A DNA stretch of 64,000 nucleotides, from NCBI GenBank assembly GCA_013396525.1, contig VWYX01000743.1:101551-165550 (forward strand). Direction: 5' to 3'. The translations under genes were made by a program, and so were the position numbers. This document shows positions 36,136 through 50,402 of the stretch, in pieces. The stretch is from Chaetorhynchus papuensis. Taxonomy: Eukaryota > Chordata > Aves > Passeriformes > Rhipiduridae. Under the pieces are notes generated by a model. The model made no database searches, was not told the origin of the DNA, and saw nothing but the letters and a program-made list of their open reading frames with translations. How positions within the stretch are numbered: position 1 is the stretch's first letter; every line of letters begins with the position of its first letter.

Positions 36136-39100
36136 ACTTTAGCAACAATCTGTTGAGGATAACCAGCTCTATAAAAATCAATGTTAGAATAAAATGCTAT
36201 AGAGGCCTTCAAGAATTTCCCCAGAGATTATATATTCAGAACCCTCGTTTATCTCTTCTCTGAACGTAGCATATTGGAAGGGGAAAAAATATCTCTAGTA
36301 CTCAATTTAAATTTCAGTGATTGAATGTCCAACACAGTCAAGTAGGTAATTTCTCTAGGAACAGATAAGAAAATGTGGACAGTTTTGTGACGTTTTTGGT
36401 CTTATGGACTGCTTAGCAGCAAGCAGTCCAAGGCCATCAGAAGCCTGGTTCCTTTGCTCTGGGCCTGTCCCACATGCATGGGTATGTGGCAAGGAAGGTC
36501 CGTGTTGCGCTCTGGCTGGAGGAGGAACACAGTGGCAACTCTGTTGTCTAGAGGTAGGGAGATGGGATGCAGGGACAGAAGGAGGTCAAGTTTGAAATAA
36601 CAGAGTTGCAAAAGAAGGGAAAATGAGATATCAGAAGGACAAGTGAATCTGGAGGGAAGAAGAACTTCAGCATGAGTGTTTTAAGGGAGAAAGGGTGCTT
36701 TTCCTCATTCATTTTTTGAGAAGATGGGCTCAAATTTTGTGCAAGCTGCCTATTATTTTAAGTCTACAGTTTGTACAGTGGCATTGGTTGCTTGTTTAGC
36801 ACCCTCACAAACCGTTTGTGGAACAGGAAAATCACTACTCACATCTTCAGACATGGAGACATCACCTGGAGTTTATCTCAAATATAGAACAAGAGGGTTT
36901 ACCAAACCTGTCTGTTTTCATTGCATTATTATTGTTATTATTACCAATTTCTTTAATTCTGTCTCTGATAGGAATTGCCTTGTTCTGCATATAAGTCTAG
37001 TTCCTGTATAAAGAGCCTGCCCTTAGGAATTACTTCTACCATCAGCCCTCACTGTAATTGTGATATATTTGTGTTCATAAAGTACCCATGGCTACAATGA
37101 AGTAAACATAACACAGATTTTTTTTTTTTTTTTAAATAAAAAGGATTCATATTTAAGTTTCCAGTTAGCATTGTTTGGTAATCTTCTGCATGACTAGTTT
37201 TGTGCTTGTGTGTTGGTGCCAGTTCCTTCATCTTGGCACATTTTAAATTTCTACAGCACCATGTGCTGCTTGCCTCATTACACAGGAGTGATCTATGACA
37301 AGCAGACGTGTTTATACACGCAACGATTTCTAGGGCCCTGGAACTGACAGCAAAAAATAGCATCTTGTGCACAGTCTGTTTCTCCAATTCTCGTGCTCTA
37401 GCTTGATCAATCCAGTTGTTTCCCTTGGATTTTTCAGACACAGAAATACATTGTTACAATCTGATCCAAAGATATGCCAAGTTCTCTGCGTAAAAGAGCA
37501 GGGTTCATTTCACATTTTATATCATACTCATGATAGTGCTCAGCAAATAATTGCATATCATTTGACATTTTGAAATCAAGATTGTCTCTCCCAGAGAGAT
37601 GCTGCAGCACAAAGGTTATGAGTCTGGTACAGAAATTGCTAGGTGAAGAGCTGTGATCTGTGTTAGGTAGAAAAGCGCACTATATAGACTCTTACTTGCC
37701 TTAAAATTTAAGTAAAAAATTGTGTCCAAGAGGCCCTGGAAGTGTAGCAAAGGAGAAACTGAATATTAGAGGAAAACTGGCAGCAGACCATACCTCCATC
37801 TGTAGAGCACTACAAGATCTGTGGTCTGGTAGCACTTCAAGCTATTGCAGTTTAGGGGTAAAAACATCTTCAGGCCATCATGACCTGGCTATAACCTGAG
37901 GCCAAGATGAGGCTTCTAAAATGAGCATGCAGCAACACAAGTAAATATTTTCAAATGTACTCAGGAAAAAAGCATTAAAGTTAGTATGTGTTATAATAAT
38001 AAGTTATTCTATGTGTTTTGCTAAGGGAAAACACTGTACTTATTCCAAAATGTGTACATAGGTGTTATACTATGGCTGTTGCATAATTACTGTATATCCT
38101 TTTTTAAATTTATTTGTGCTTGCAATACTGACTTTTGGAAAGCTGGCCAGTTTTGAAACTGAACCCGTCATTTAATTTTTCTTGACTTTCAAATTTTATT
38201 TGTTGACATTAATGTTAAAAGCAACCAAATGTCTGGATTTCTGGAAGCATGCTTTCATTATGATGCATTCTTAACTCTTTGTCAGTGTTCACCTGTAATT
38301 CAGTGTATATTTTTTGTATTTATCATACTTGTGTAGATATATGTGTGCATGTGCTGATGCATAAAATATTTATGTAGAACAAATGCCTGATTATCTGAAT
38401 AGTGATGGGAGATTTCTTTGCAGATTTTTTCAGTTCTCATTCAGAATTTTTTGCCACTGGTTTTCCAAAACTTGGAATAATCCAATGTATTTCTGGGTAT
38501 TAGCTTCTGGTCTCTTCCTGGGAGTGGTTAGGAGCATGAGAAGCATTTTTGCATCTTGGGGCCCATGTCAGCATGTTAATCTGATCTGGCCTGAGGTCAG
38601 CTTGGCAAGCAGCCCATTGCTTATCTCTGTCATGGCATTGCAGGACATGCCATGAAACAAGCACCCACAGGAACACATCATCCCCACTATCCTGGCACAC
38701 ACAAACGGAGTATGTGCTGTGACAGCACCATGATATGTGCTTGCCTGACACCATAGAGCGACAGATACCAAAAATGGCAAAACTTTTCTCACGGGACACA
38801 GCACGTGCCTTAGCACTCCTCTTTGCAGAACTGCTCTGAAGCAAATAAATCTGCTGGAGAAATATTTTACTTTGCTGCAAAGCCTCAGGCATGACTATGG
38901 TGAGGGAAAATTTCTTTCTATGCATCCTTTCTGCATCAATATCAGATGTTTTAACAGAGCTAGAGGATGATGGTCCTACACATCTTCCTACTCCTACCCA
39001 AATAAAGCTGCAGTTCTCTCTCAGTGCAGATGTAAGGCACTCAGTATTCCTGCCGCCTTGGGCAGGCATCCAGTGGGACAAGCTGTGTGCTGGAAAGCAC

Positions 39101-41167
39101 TCCTGCCATTTCTCCAGGTCCAGCTAACTGCAATCAATGAAAGCAGATTTACCAGTTTAACTGTGGATTGCATCAGATCATGAATACATCTGCACTGCGT
39201 TGCATGTTAGGGACACTGCATTAGCACACTTTGTATCTTCTCGCTGAGACAGACTTCACCTGTATTTAAGCTTTGATCTTTTCTCTTTTGTAGAAAAAAA
39301 TTAATCCCATCAGAAAGTACTCAATATCCCTGAAAGAAACATCCCCTGACTGGGTAACTATTCCTGCCTGTGGGCAGAACAAGATTTACTTTTCATTTTC
39401 ACAGCAGATTTTATGTCAGTAAAGGCAAGCAATAACATTTTTTCTCCACCACCAAAAAGAGTACCTTTCAAGGAAACATATGGACTTGCTCTTTGAAATC
39501 TCTCTTCTGTCATGCTTATGCTTTCTATGCATTCTCAAAAGTGAGTCACTGTTTTAACATACATATGTGCATATTACTGAATAAGAGAATACCAGGAGTC
39601 ACCTGTTTTCAATGGCAATGTGTCATAGCTGCATCCTTCATTGCAAAGAGGACACTCCCTGAGTGTTCTGAAAACAGCTGCAGGGAGGAACTCCTTTGAA
39701 ATGGATTAAAACTTGAGTACTACCAATGCTTTTTCTCCCAGTTAGTTAAGTGCTTCTAGCTGGATCTTCAGGCTTATTAGAAAGAGGGCAATGCAAAATG
39801 TTCCCAAGAGAAAAAAGATGCATTTTTGCTCATAGTCATGCCATTTCTGTAGTTTATTCTATGTTATATATCTGAAATTCTGTTAGGATCAAGCTCATTT
39901 AAGAGGTAATGAGACAGCTAAGTATCAGCCAGCCCTATATGTAAAACTGTCAAGATCTCCTTGTCACATATAGCCAAACATCTGCTCACCTAAGTTACAT
40001 AAAGAACTAATTTTAGTTCTGGTTAACTCCTAGTTGAGGAATTAAGTGGTAAAGAATCAGTACTTGTTCTGCCAGAACACCTTGTAATTATCAATGTAAG
40101 ACATCAGATGTCCATGAGTAGTTTTAGGCAATGCCTGATGTCTGTGGTCTTTATGGTTAAAAGAAGGCTTTTTGTAAACTGCTTTTTTTTTTTTGTAAGT
40201 TTGGCTCTTTTTTCATTTCTCTCCCACAGAGCTCTGTTATTTAAAGAAAGAAACACTTTAATAAAGCATGGAGGACTTGTATATATGGGCCTCACTCATG
40301 CAAAACTCTTCTTAGTACATCCCATATAAAACTCAAGATGAAAAGTTCTAGGCAGGTTTATGAGGCACTTAAGTGACCATCCACACTCTTGACCTGGACC
40401 TGTGCATACAAAGGGGATGGAATTTGCAGGAGACAAGAGATTTTACTGTGCAAAGAGCTATCAAAACCTAGTTTATTCCTCCCAGCAAGCCCACCTGCTT
40501 GTAAAGTGAGTCTCTTGGCTCTCTATACAAGTAAGTATAAATAAACCTGGTTTTCTGTGCTCTTCACCAGTGTGAAATGGAGCACATCCCATAAAACCTG
40601 TGATGTGTTATGTTCAGTGACAACTCAGCTGACATCCGTATGGTGCACAGAGGTTTTGCATGAGTGGGCAGAAAGAACAGAGAGAAAACAGTGGGAGCGC
40701 GTAAGAATGGAAATAAATTCTGGTGTGTTCTCCTTGCACCAAAGGTAAAACAAGAGATTAGGGCAGGTCACTGAACGTACCAACCTCTCATCTGCAACAG
40801 TGGTTTTACATTTCTCACCTGCCAGTTGATAGAAAGCAGGAAACTACTGGTTTTAGGACATGCCACGTGAAATTGAGGATGCAATTCTTTCCTTTGTAGA
40901 TAACACCTGTTTCTGAACAGACCTTTCTAAAAAGGATAAAAGAACACGATCTATTTGGGAGCACAAGCTAAGGACAAATCCTAACTGTTCATATGCCTGA
41001 CAAGACATGTCTGGAAAAACAAGACATAAGAAATTTTCCAAGGAAAGGCCAGAGGAAGACAGGCAATAAAATAGTTACCTGTCAGGATTTTAGTGCTTAT
41101 GCCAATTCTAGAAGGATTTTAGAGACCTGTCATGCTGTGAGTGAGTATCCTGTAGTAACTCCTTAGT
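36136..41167. other. intergenic, no gene seen
   Basis: Unique sequence. Contains a hairpin with 9-bp arms (GGACTGCTT / AAGCAGTCC, 36406-36429) and a T16 run at 37118-37133. A 193-codon open frame on the minus strand (39081-38500) has no family resemblance or codon-like bias that I can see. Confidence 0.5.
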
Positions 41168-41590
41168 ATCATGGTATCACAGAACAGGGACCTTGGATCA
41201 TCTTGGAAGGGACCTTAAAGATCATCTATTTCTATGCCTGCTGCCCTAGGCAGGGACACCTTCCACTTGACCTGGTTGCTCAAAGTCCCATCCAACTTGC
41301 CCTTGGGTTCCCTACCAGGGACGAGGCATCCACAGCTTCTTTGGGAAACCTGTGCCAGTGTCTCACCATCTCAGCAAAGAAGCTCCTCCTGGCATCTAAT
41401 TTAAGTCTCTCCTCTTTTTGTTTTAAATGGTTCCGCCCTGTCTCATCACTATCTGCCTGTGTAAAAAGCCATTCTCCATCTCTTTTGCAAGCCATCTTTA
41501 AGTACTGGAAGCCTGTAATTAGACCTCCCCAGAGCCTTCTTTTCTCCAGGCTGAGCAATGCCTGCTCTCTCAACATGTCTTCAAGCCTCA
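41168..41590 (-). mobile_element. CR1 LINE fragment, reverse orientation, about 420 bp
   Basis: Blocks in order: ATGGTATCACAGAACAGGG, TTGGAAGGGACCTTAAAGAT, GGCAGGGACACCTTCCACT, CAGCTTCTTTGGGAAACCTG, CAGTGTCTCACCATCTC, TTAAGTCTCTCCTCTTTTTG, CTTTTCTCCAGGCTGAGCAA. The longest CR1 in the window. The overlapping 130- and 142-codon open frames are decayed repeat, not genes. Confidence 0.93.
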
Positions 41591-42491
41591 GATAGTACAC
41601 CAGCAGCACAAGATGAGCTGGAAAGGGCTGGATGACAGAAAATGAGCAAAAATTCTGCTTTGAAATTAAAGTTTGAAAAATATCGCACGTGGGATAGAGC
41701 CCAAACACCCATCATTATCAACATGAGGTATTATGGTTTTAGTTCAGTGCTGTGTGCTAACCCATTTTGCACCAGCTGTCCTGTCTCTTATTCTGGTTGG
41801 GAAACTGCATCTTGTCCAAAGTTCAGGTCTAGCTCTCCACACAGTCATACCATGCTGTTGCACTTGATCAAGAAAACACATTGCTGTATGTTCATCTCCA
41901 ACAGACAAACATTTACCAGCAATCTTCTTCCTACGTGAACTGTCTTGTAGCTCAGAGGTTTGCACTACCTTTTACTGGACTCTTCCTAACAAAGAGGTGT
42001 TTCACAGTTTTTTGTTCTTCATGGCATTTTGTTATCAGTTATGCCTTTTATTTTATTACCCAGTGTCACAATTTCTGCTATTACTAGTAAACATTACGTT
42101 CACATGTAGATAGGCATTATTTTCTTAGCTACCTCCTTCCTTTCAGCAGTAAGAGCAAATTGGGCACATCTGAGGATGTAGTGTTGCAATTGCATACCAT
42201 AATTGGTTTCGGGAGTTCCCAACACTGTATTTCATCTATCTCACAGTCACAGCACTGCCTCAAACCAAAAAAAAGAAGTATGATGACTGTTTCCTTATTT
42301 AGCAAATGGTCTATGGTTGTTATACTGTAAATAGCTCCTCACAACTTCATATCATAAATGCTCCCCACTTTGCCCACCCAAAGGGACTCTGAAAGCAAAG
42401 CATAAGTACATTTGACTTACTCAAAAGTCTGTTTATACTTTAGACACATGTTCTGTCCAGTTAGAGGCTGTTTTCTCTGACTGCCTGTAAT
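41591..42491. other. intergenic, no gene seen
   Basis: Unique AT-rich sequence between two CR1 pieces. No gene or repeat recognised. Confidence 0.5.
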
Positions 42492-42590
42492 ATGACAAAC
42501 ATAGGTTGGAAGGGACACATGGAGACTGTTAAGAGTCCAGCCTCTTACTCAAAGCAAGGGTGTCTTCGGAGTTCAGTCAGGCTGCTCAGG
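42492..42590 (-). mobile_element. short diverged CR1 fragment, reverse orientation
   Basis: ACATAGGTTGGAAGGGACAC, then CAGCCTCTTACTCAAAGCA and GGCTGCTCAGGAGT follow the reverse CR1 end order (gaatcatagaggttggaaggga ... tgctcaaagcaggg ... ggttgctcagga). Old and heavily mutated. Confidence 0.6.
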
Positions 42591-45500
42591 AGTATTGTGA
42601 TACTGTGTTTTAGGATAGAGTGAACACAAGATGACAGTGGTAACAAGTTAGATATGAAGCAGATATCCTGCTCTGGTGTAGGGCTTAGATCACAGTGTCC
42701 TAGAATTGGCCTAGAATTGACTAGGGGAAAGTTCTCAGATAAAATTGAGAAAACTGAGTGTCTGACTTGTGAAAAACCCACAACATTTCTGGATATGACC
42801 TTAAAAAATATGTAAATATGGAAATATATAAGTTACAATTAAGTCAGCTGGGAATTTTATATGAAATAAGACTATAAGAAATGAGTTTTCAAAAAAATAG
42901 GCAAACTATCATCAAGAAGGAATAGCTGCAAAGGCCAAGGAAATTTTAGGTCCATTCTTTAGAAGGAGATTAGAGGTCTCATGCCAAGGACAATGCAAAA
43001 AGCACCTATGGAGAGAAAATGACTTATAGTTCCTTGGTTACTCCTATTCTTGCCCTGCAGATGTCAACAGCAGTACTGTGAAGGAAAAAGAATAGGGTGC
43101 TAAAGTAAGAAAGGTTTTTTCATGGTTACACTGAGAAAGCATCATTTGCTCTAAGAAAATTTGCTCTAAGACAGTAAGTTAGAAGTTAGGCAAGGTCAGT
43201 TCTCTTTGATACATTCCACGTGTTCATCTTACTCATGCAAAAAAGAAAAAGAAAGATAAAAGCAGGAAAGGAGGTGTAAATCACAAACCCAAATTATTTC
43301 CAGCAGGGTGAGACCTTTACATATCTCTCAGGACCATTAGAATGCTTCTTTAGCATAACGTAACAGAGCTGCTGCCTGCACCTCAAGAATATTTTGATTT
43401 TCATCCGTGAGTTAGAGTCAGTGCACCTGCACAGGTACATCAAATCTCACTGTTACATACCTGCATGGGTGAGATTGCACTTTACTTTTCAGATGGTCTG
43501 AGAACCATTGGCATGTAGAAATGATGAAAATGTGGAAGTAGGGTGGAAGTATCCCGTAAAATGTTCTTCTTGGCTTGCAGTCTACTCAAGCTTCCATTCT
43601 ACTCAGAAACAATCTTAAAAGCTTTCTAGCATGAACAGACACTTTTATTTAACCACTACAATGAACCAATTACATTAATTTACCTGATGTCTTGCACCTT
43701 CTGTTCCTAGTACTTTTATACCATCTGAAAGGAGAACAAGCCTCAGGTGGCCACCTCTGGAAGTCAGAGATATAATAAGGCTAATAATGTCAGAAAGGAG
43801 ACTAAAGTGATGAGACAGGCAGTTAGGCAGGTGGTGCCTTACTGAGGCAGGTGTGGAAGCTGATGTTACTGAAGGTGTTGAAGCTGATGCTGGAAGACAG
43901 GGGAGACAGCTCATTTGTAACAGATATAAGATTTGTGGAATCATAGTGCCTGACTGTTAAAAAATTTAGCAAAAAACACACGTAAAATGTGGTGTTGCAC
44001 TGCTTGACCTCAGGCTGGTGTCACTCCACATCCCTTCTGCAAGTCTAAACTTCATGGTCAAACACAGCAGAACCTGCAAAAAAACCCAAAACAGATATGT
44101 TGTGTTTTTGGGGAATGCTAAGGTTTAGAAATCCACTCTCCCAGTTTTTATTCACATTAACATTCTTCTAAGTGCATGTCTGAACTTATCTGTGCCAAAC
44201 ATGAGAAACAGCATGAGACAGACTTGAAAGTAGCACTGCCACTTGAACATCTCCTTCCTGAACTCTAAGTTGAGGGAGTGGTTGCAGAACTGTTTCTCAT
44301 CAACCTGACTGATACAGATTACTAGAAAAACAACTCTGTGCCAATTCACTGAGATCACAAGATACTGTCCAAACCTCTTTGGTTTTAGAAGGGTAAAAAG
44401 TTATTATACTTTCCTAGAAGTATAGTTGTGCTTATTGCCCAAGTAACTGGAAATAAATGGCTGATGTTTGGGGAAGAATAAAGAACTTGCATGTGGCACA
44501 ATAATTGTGAAAAAATGTGTGTAAAATCTATTGTGGAGATGGAAAAAAAAATAACCCCAGTACTGTTGAACATAGGGGTTCCATGAACCAGACAGGAGGC
44601 TACAGTTCCAAAAGAACACCTTTGATTTTTCTTGCACAGTTTGTATCAGTTTGCATAAACATACAAAGCCAAAATGTCTTCTCCAAGCAGAGGACTCTCC
44701 CTGTTAACTCTCAGTCACACAGCATCCAGCCAGAAATACCCAAATGTCTCTTCATGTTCACACTAACCACAACCAAAGAAAACACCGATTAGCAAAGCTT
44801 ACTGCCCTGCAGCATCTCGGCTTCAAAGTGGAGTTCCTGTGGTGGAAACACAGGGTGTGGTTTTAGATTAGCAAAATGAAAAGACAGAGACCACAGTGCA
44901 GTGGTTCTTCATTCCCCTTCACACCCTGCTGCTTGACATGAGGCCCTTGCCATGAGGATATCTGCCTGACAACCTGCTTGGGGATGCCCCAGCCCCAAAA
45001 CTCTGTCTGTGCTCCGTAGAGGAGAGAGTCCTAGGACAGCAGGCTCAGCAGAGCTGGGCATCATGACACTTTCTCAACAGAAGGGACAGGTTGAAGACAG
45101 CTCGAGACTTCTCCTGCCCACTTAGTTTCTGGCCTAACAAACTGTAATCCCTTCTCTGTCCAGCCCCAGAAAGAGAAGGAAAAAAGAGCAAAAAAGGAAA
45201 AAAAATAAGAAGAAAAAAAGTAGCAACAAGGTAGGAGAGGTGAGCCAGCCCACCCTGCATGCACCTGAAACTCATGGATCTGAAGTGATTCTAGTGAAAT
45301 AGCAGTTTACAAAAGGGACACCATTGGATATTCACAGCAACAGATAAATGGCCTGATCTGATCTCTTAGGACCACTGTGCATTTTTGAAACTGATTTCCT
45401 TTGAATGCCTGATTTGTAAAACTCAGTGGGACCACAGAGTCCTAACTATAGGCTGAAGAAGAAAGCAAAGTATGAGGAAACTGCCTGTGTGTTGAGAGTG

Positions 45501-48500
45501 CTCGTATTCAAATACTCAGGGTAGCCAGCCATACATAGTATCTGTCCATACTGACTGTACTTGGAGGCCATCAAAGGCTCCTACAGGCTGCAGGAGAGCT
45601 TTCCACTGCGCATGAAAAGCATGCCTAGCTGTCATCCTGCATCTAGGAGCACTCAACTTTGTTCCCTTGAAGTACTTTTATGCTTACAATTTCAGCGCTT
45701 GCTCAGAGCTTAAACATTACGGGACATTTTTTCTGATGGATATTTTGATAAAGGCATTCTTAACAGAAGAGCTCTTTGATTTTAATAACCATATCAAAGA
45801 CTCTTTTTCTGATTAGGAGGAAGAGTATTTTCTTACACAGGCCTTTTCAGATGAGGCTTTCTGTTTTAGTTACTTTCACAAATTCACCTTCTTGTCATAC
45901 AGCTTCTTCAGGTCTCATTCATTTTATTCTATACTTGCTGACAGCATCTGGGCTTCTCATTTCAGCATCGCTCTTCAGAAATGCAATTGACTTTAAGTAC
46001 TACTCTATTCTTCAGGTCATTTAATTGCAGTGCTTTGAGCCCTTTTGAAGGTGACAGCTCTGCAAATTCAAAGAGTTCTGATCAGTTCAGAAAAATTGCT
46101 TTCAAATGTAACTTTTCCTGACATTACAGAGCCTTCTGTTAAAACTTTTTCCATTTTCCAGACTATCATTTTTTTTCTGATCAGAGATTTCTTTTCTTTG
46201 AGTTCCAGCAACAACTTCCAACTTCCCTATTTCTCACCCATCTTTCCTCATCTTTCAAACTGCTTCACTAAATTTCATATCATTATAAGCACACTTTTCT
46301 GCCTTCCTCCCCGGTTCAGCTCTGTGCAGCGATATGGTCTTTTGTAATTCCTTTTCTGCAGTGCTTTGCACAGAGGAAGGCTCTACCTTTCACCCAAAGC
46401 TATAACAAAAATCTGCCATCAGAAATCAGGAGTCCATCCCCGTGTGGTGCAAAGCCTGGTGAGAGCTCAGTGCAGAAGAAGGATCCAGCTCGGAGGCTGC
46501 TGCTGCACAGCACTCAGCCCTGCTCCATGCTGGCCACTCACCATCCCTGAAGGGCAGGGGTCTCTGAGCTGAGCTGTGACCCCTCCCCGCTGCACCCTGT
46601 GGGGGCTTTGCCCTGCTCAGTGTCTGCCTGACTCCTGCTCGCCCTGCAGGAAGGGCAGCCAGCAGGTTGCTCCTCAAAGGGGCCATCTGCCCCTCCTGTT
46701 CTCTCTCCCCTTTTGTCCTCTGCCTGTGAAAAGATAGGACTGGGAGGCCAGCAATGACTTCAAGAGTGAGAAGTGAAGCGACTTAGCAGTGACTGCTTCT
46801 TGTACGGATGAAAAGATCTGGAGAACAGGATTTGCTTTACTAATGAAAAATTGTGTAAGATTTTTCTTCTATTGTTGCTCCCCTATTATCAATATTCACA
46901 GTTACAGATTTCCTGCTCCTCTGAGCTCTTCTTGCTAGCTCAAAAAAAAAAAAAAAAAAAAAAAAAGAAAGGTGTAGAATGCAAGTAAGGACTCACAGCT
47001 CTGGCAGCAGCTGGAAGTTTGTGGTTCCCAGAAGTGCAGTATCTAGCATCTTGAAAGGCATAAGATGTAATGTAATCACAGCAACAGCAGGGTTTTGAAA
47101 TGGACAATTTCTATTGTTCTGTTATGTTCTTCCCCATTACCTTTCTGTACTCTTTCAGATCTAGATTTTTAAGTTTGCTTTCAGATTTTTGTTCATTCTA
47201 ATATTTACTAACACAGTTAGTTTTAGTACAGTGTTTTTTCCCCAGTGGTGTTTGCAGTTGGATGGGTAATAGGAAATGTCATGATTAGCAAACCAGTCTG
47301 CATTAAACCTGACTTATCTCTTTACATGCAAGATCTCAGCCATACATCAGGAGAGCCTTGGGGAATTGAGACCCAGACAATATGTTTTTAAAATGCTACT
47401 GCCATACGACTGCAGTTGAATTAGGAAACTTCCCAGTACATCTAGGGAGTCAAACTGCAAAACCTTTCTTAAAGGAAGGTCACCTTCAGTTCTGGTTTCT
47501 TAAGTCCCACTCTGAACTGCTTTTGCCCTCCACAGTCAATCTCTGCCATTTTGTGTGGCTTTACACCTTTGACTTTGCCTTTACAGAGTGCAACCTCAGT
47601 TGGTATCTCACTACTCTTCAGAGCACAGTAAAAAAATATACTTCACTTTATACCACAAACAAAGGCCACAAACTCCTTTTTCCTGCAACTGGAAAAATTA
47701 TCAATAATAGAAGCAGTGCATCTGAAAGGGTTACTGAAACTAGTGTGTTTCAAAAGCCCTGAAAAAAATATAAATCAAAGCACAGCACTACTGAGTAATT
47801 AGCAAAGGTGCTAAGTCAACTTGCTAAGCAATTTTCACTATCAGACACAACTGACAGGGGAAGAAATGGAAAGAACACTAATTAGTAATTAAGTAGGGCT
47901 GCTCGAATCCAAAATCAGGGGGAACCCTCTGTAGCAGAGCAGGGAAGAACTAATCTTTCTTTAGAGAACCTGGTGTGTACTCAGGCAGCTGAATCCAAAT
48001 TACATATTAAAAATACAAAAGAATTGAAGAGCAATAAAGGCAGTTCTTTGCTGCATTTCTGTATTTTTAAATCTGAAATGAATAACAGATGATACCATTC
48101 TACAAAAACAGGTACCGAGCAGTAGCAAATACCAGAACACAGGGCAGCTCGGTAACTGTAGCTCCAGCTTCATGGGATGATTATCAGAGATGCTCCTCAC
48201 AGCCGGATCCTGTTGATGCTTCACAAATTTCCATGTGCTTGGCATAAGTTAAAGAGGAAAAAACCATATTGTTTTTTTAAATCACAGCCCGTAAAACAAT
48301 GATCTCTACAAACATGGTTTTGTAAAATAAAGTAAAAGCCAAATATAAACCAGTAATTTTTGTTTCTCTCTTGCTACAATCTCTGGGCTAGAGTAGTCAA
48401 GCAAGCTAGCAGATGTATGAGTGAAAATGTAGAAAGGTATATTAGAGTTTCGGAGGGGTGTCAGGAATCAGACCGACTATCCCCTGCTGGCTCGTTTACA

Positions 48501-50173
48501 CATACGAGTTTCAGATCTGCAGACGTGGTAGGTGTGTGTTCTGAATACGGTGAGCAGGGCATGCAGCTCCTCTGGAGTGGAATCTGCATGGCAACAGTAT
48601 AATCACAGCTTCCTTAAGTACCTGGAGCACAATGTTATGCTTTTCAGTGGGGACATGCCAGATGTACATTGTGGTACCCAAACACAGAGAGCAATCTGAC
48701 CATTTCAGTAATAATAAGAACTGAGGGGATTCTCTCTTGTTTTTTGGGGTTTTTTTGCCATGTTCTGCACAGTACATACAACCTTGTATGTGAACTACGT
48801 GAATATCTGAAACAAAATCTGGGATAAAACTGTGCACACACACTTGTTTAAATAAATAATATGTGCTGCAGAAGCACCTGTTCCCTGAGTTGCATGCATT
48901 CATTAAATGAAAGATGACTCACAGCAGAGGTCACTGTAAAGCAATATTATTTGAGCTTTTATTAGAACCTGGTGCTCTAATACTAGACAACAGTATCATT
49001 CACAAGGGAATAAAAGCTTGTGGGCATATGAATAGGGAGTGTTGTACAATTACAGAAACACCTGTGCTAAATAACCTTGCACTCATCCCCTAGGAAAATC
49101 TGCATGCTCAACAGTCCTGAAAATTCTCTTGTGTATATTAAGTTACAGCATTAACGCATGGCATGATAACACATATTCTTCAAGGGCATATATATAAAAC
49201 CTGTGGGTTTACTTCTTTTTCTTGTTTGGTTTTTTTCTTCCACTTAAACACTGTCTGCAGTGTTAAGCCACATTTTACTTCTGAGACAGCAGAGACCTCC
49301 CTCTACATAAAGAAACATTGCTTTTCATCATGCCATGGTGGAAAGGATATCCTTTCTGATTTTTAGCAGCTTAGGCTCTAGCCTTCTTGTTCTGAAAGTC
49401 TGTTCAAATCTTGCCAGAACAATGGCAGTCCTGATACCGCTTTCTTTGGATAAAAAAGGTGTTCCTTCACCTCCTAATTTTTCATGGCCTCCTGCATTTG
49501 TGAGCTTCTGGATTACTACCTGCCAGAATGAGTAATACTGCAGAGAGGTTACTGGCAGCCCCCAAGGCAAAAGACTTTTGATTAGGGATCTGACAATCTT
49601 TCAGGCACTCATGTATCATCACACAGACACAGATATTTCAGTCTTAAGTGATGCTTCGCATTAGCAATTAGCTCAGCTTGTGCTCACACACATTCAAGTG
49701 TGCACATAAAGACTGTTGCTGGCTTCTCTGTAACAGTGCAGACACAGCTTGGTTGGATGCCAAATTAAAGCAAGACAGGACATCCTTCACGGGTCACTAT
49801 TTGGCCTAGAGGATGTTATAAATCTCACACTGGCTACAAGTTGTACTATTTAAGCACAGGAGATTGCTATAGGGGTGATCATTTATAAAAGAAGGGCTCC
49901 TGTTTCTAAAAACTTCTGATCTGTGTCTGTCCTGTTTCAAACATAGACTGATGCTCCGTCAAATGTACAGAAAGTGCAGAAGGAGATTCGCTGTCACTCT
50001 GCCACAAATCAGTTTAAGTGACCACACTTACCTGCCTTCCCCTCTTTTACCCCTTCTCCTTCAAACCAAAGAAAAATTAGTCCTTAGCACAGGGTTGGAC
50101 TAGTTAGAGAGCAGAAAGGTCAGATCAGTAAGTCTACTCAGCTGGCAGAGCAGAAAATATACTCTTGAAAAGG
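42591..50173. other. intergenic, no gene seen
   Basis: Unique sequence with a 12-bp palindrome AGGTGGCCACCT (43745-43756), a purine tract rich in GAAAAA at about 45170-45230, a GC-richer patch at about 46430-46690, and an A25 run at 46942-46966. A 126-codon open frame at 47382-47762 has no recognisable content. Confidence 0.5.
46942..46966 (+). repeat. A25 homopolymer
   Basis: Uninterrupted run of 25 A. No recognised LINE, SINE or processed gene copy lies directly upstream, so a retroposed origin is not shown. Confidence 0.95.
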
Positions 50174-50402
50174 AGAATCATAGACTGAGTTGAGTTGGAC
50201 AGGACCTTGAATGTCATCTAGATCCAACTCCCTTGCAATGGGAAGGGACACCTTCCCCTAGACCAGGTTGCTAAGAGCCCTATCCAGCCTGGACCTGAAC
50301 ACTTCCAGGAATGATGTTTTCATAAATTCTTTGTGCAATATGTTCCATCCACTCTCACCAAAGGTGAAGAATTTCTTCCCAATATCTCATCTAAATCTAC
50401 CT
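50174..50402 (-). mobile_element. CR1 LINE fragment, reverse orientation
   Basis: GAATCATAGACTGAGTTGAG, TTGGACAGGACCTTGAATGT, GGGAAGGGACACCTTCCCCT, GACCAGGTTGCTAAGAGCCC, AAGAATTTCTTCCCAATATC, TCATCTAAATCTACCT. Truncated reverse CR1. Confidence 0.9.

Noticed and set aside
38500..39081. 193-codon minus open frame
   Set aside because: No family resemblance, no conserved motif, and other frames overlap on both strands; probably chance.
41203..41708. 130- and 142-codon frames on opposite strands
   Set aside because: Both lie over a CR1 fragment in its noncoding 3' part.
47382..47762. 126-codon plus open frame
   Set aside because: Composition follows the AT-rich DNA, no motif or splice context; likely chance.
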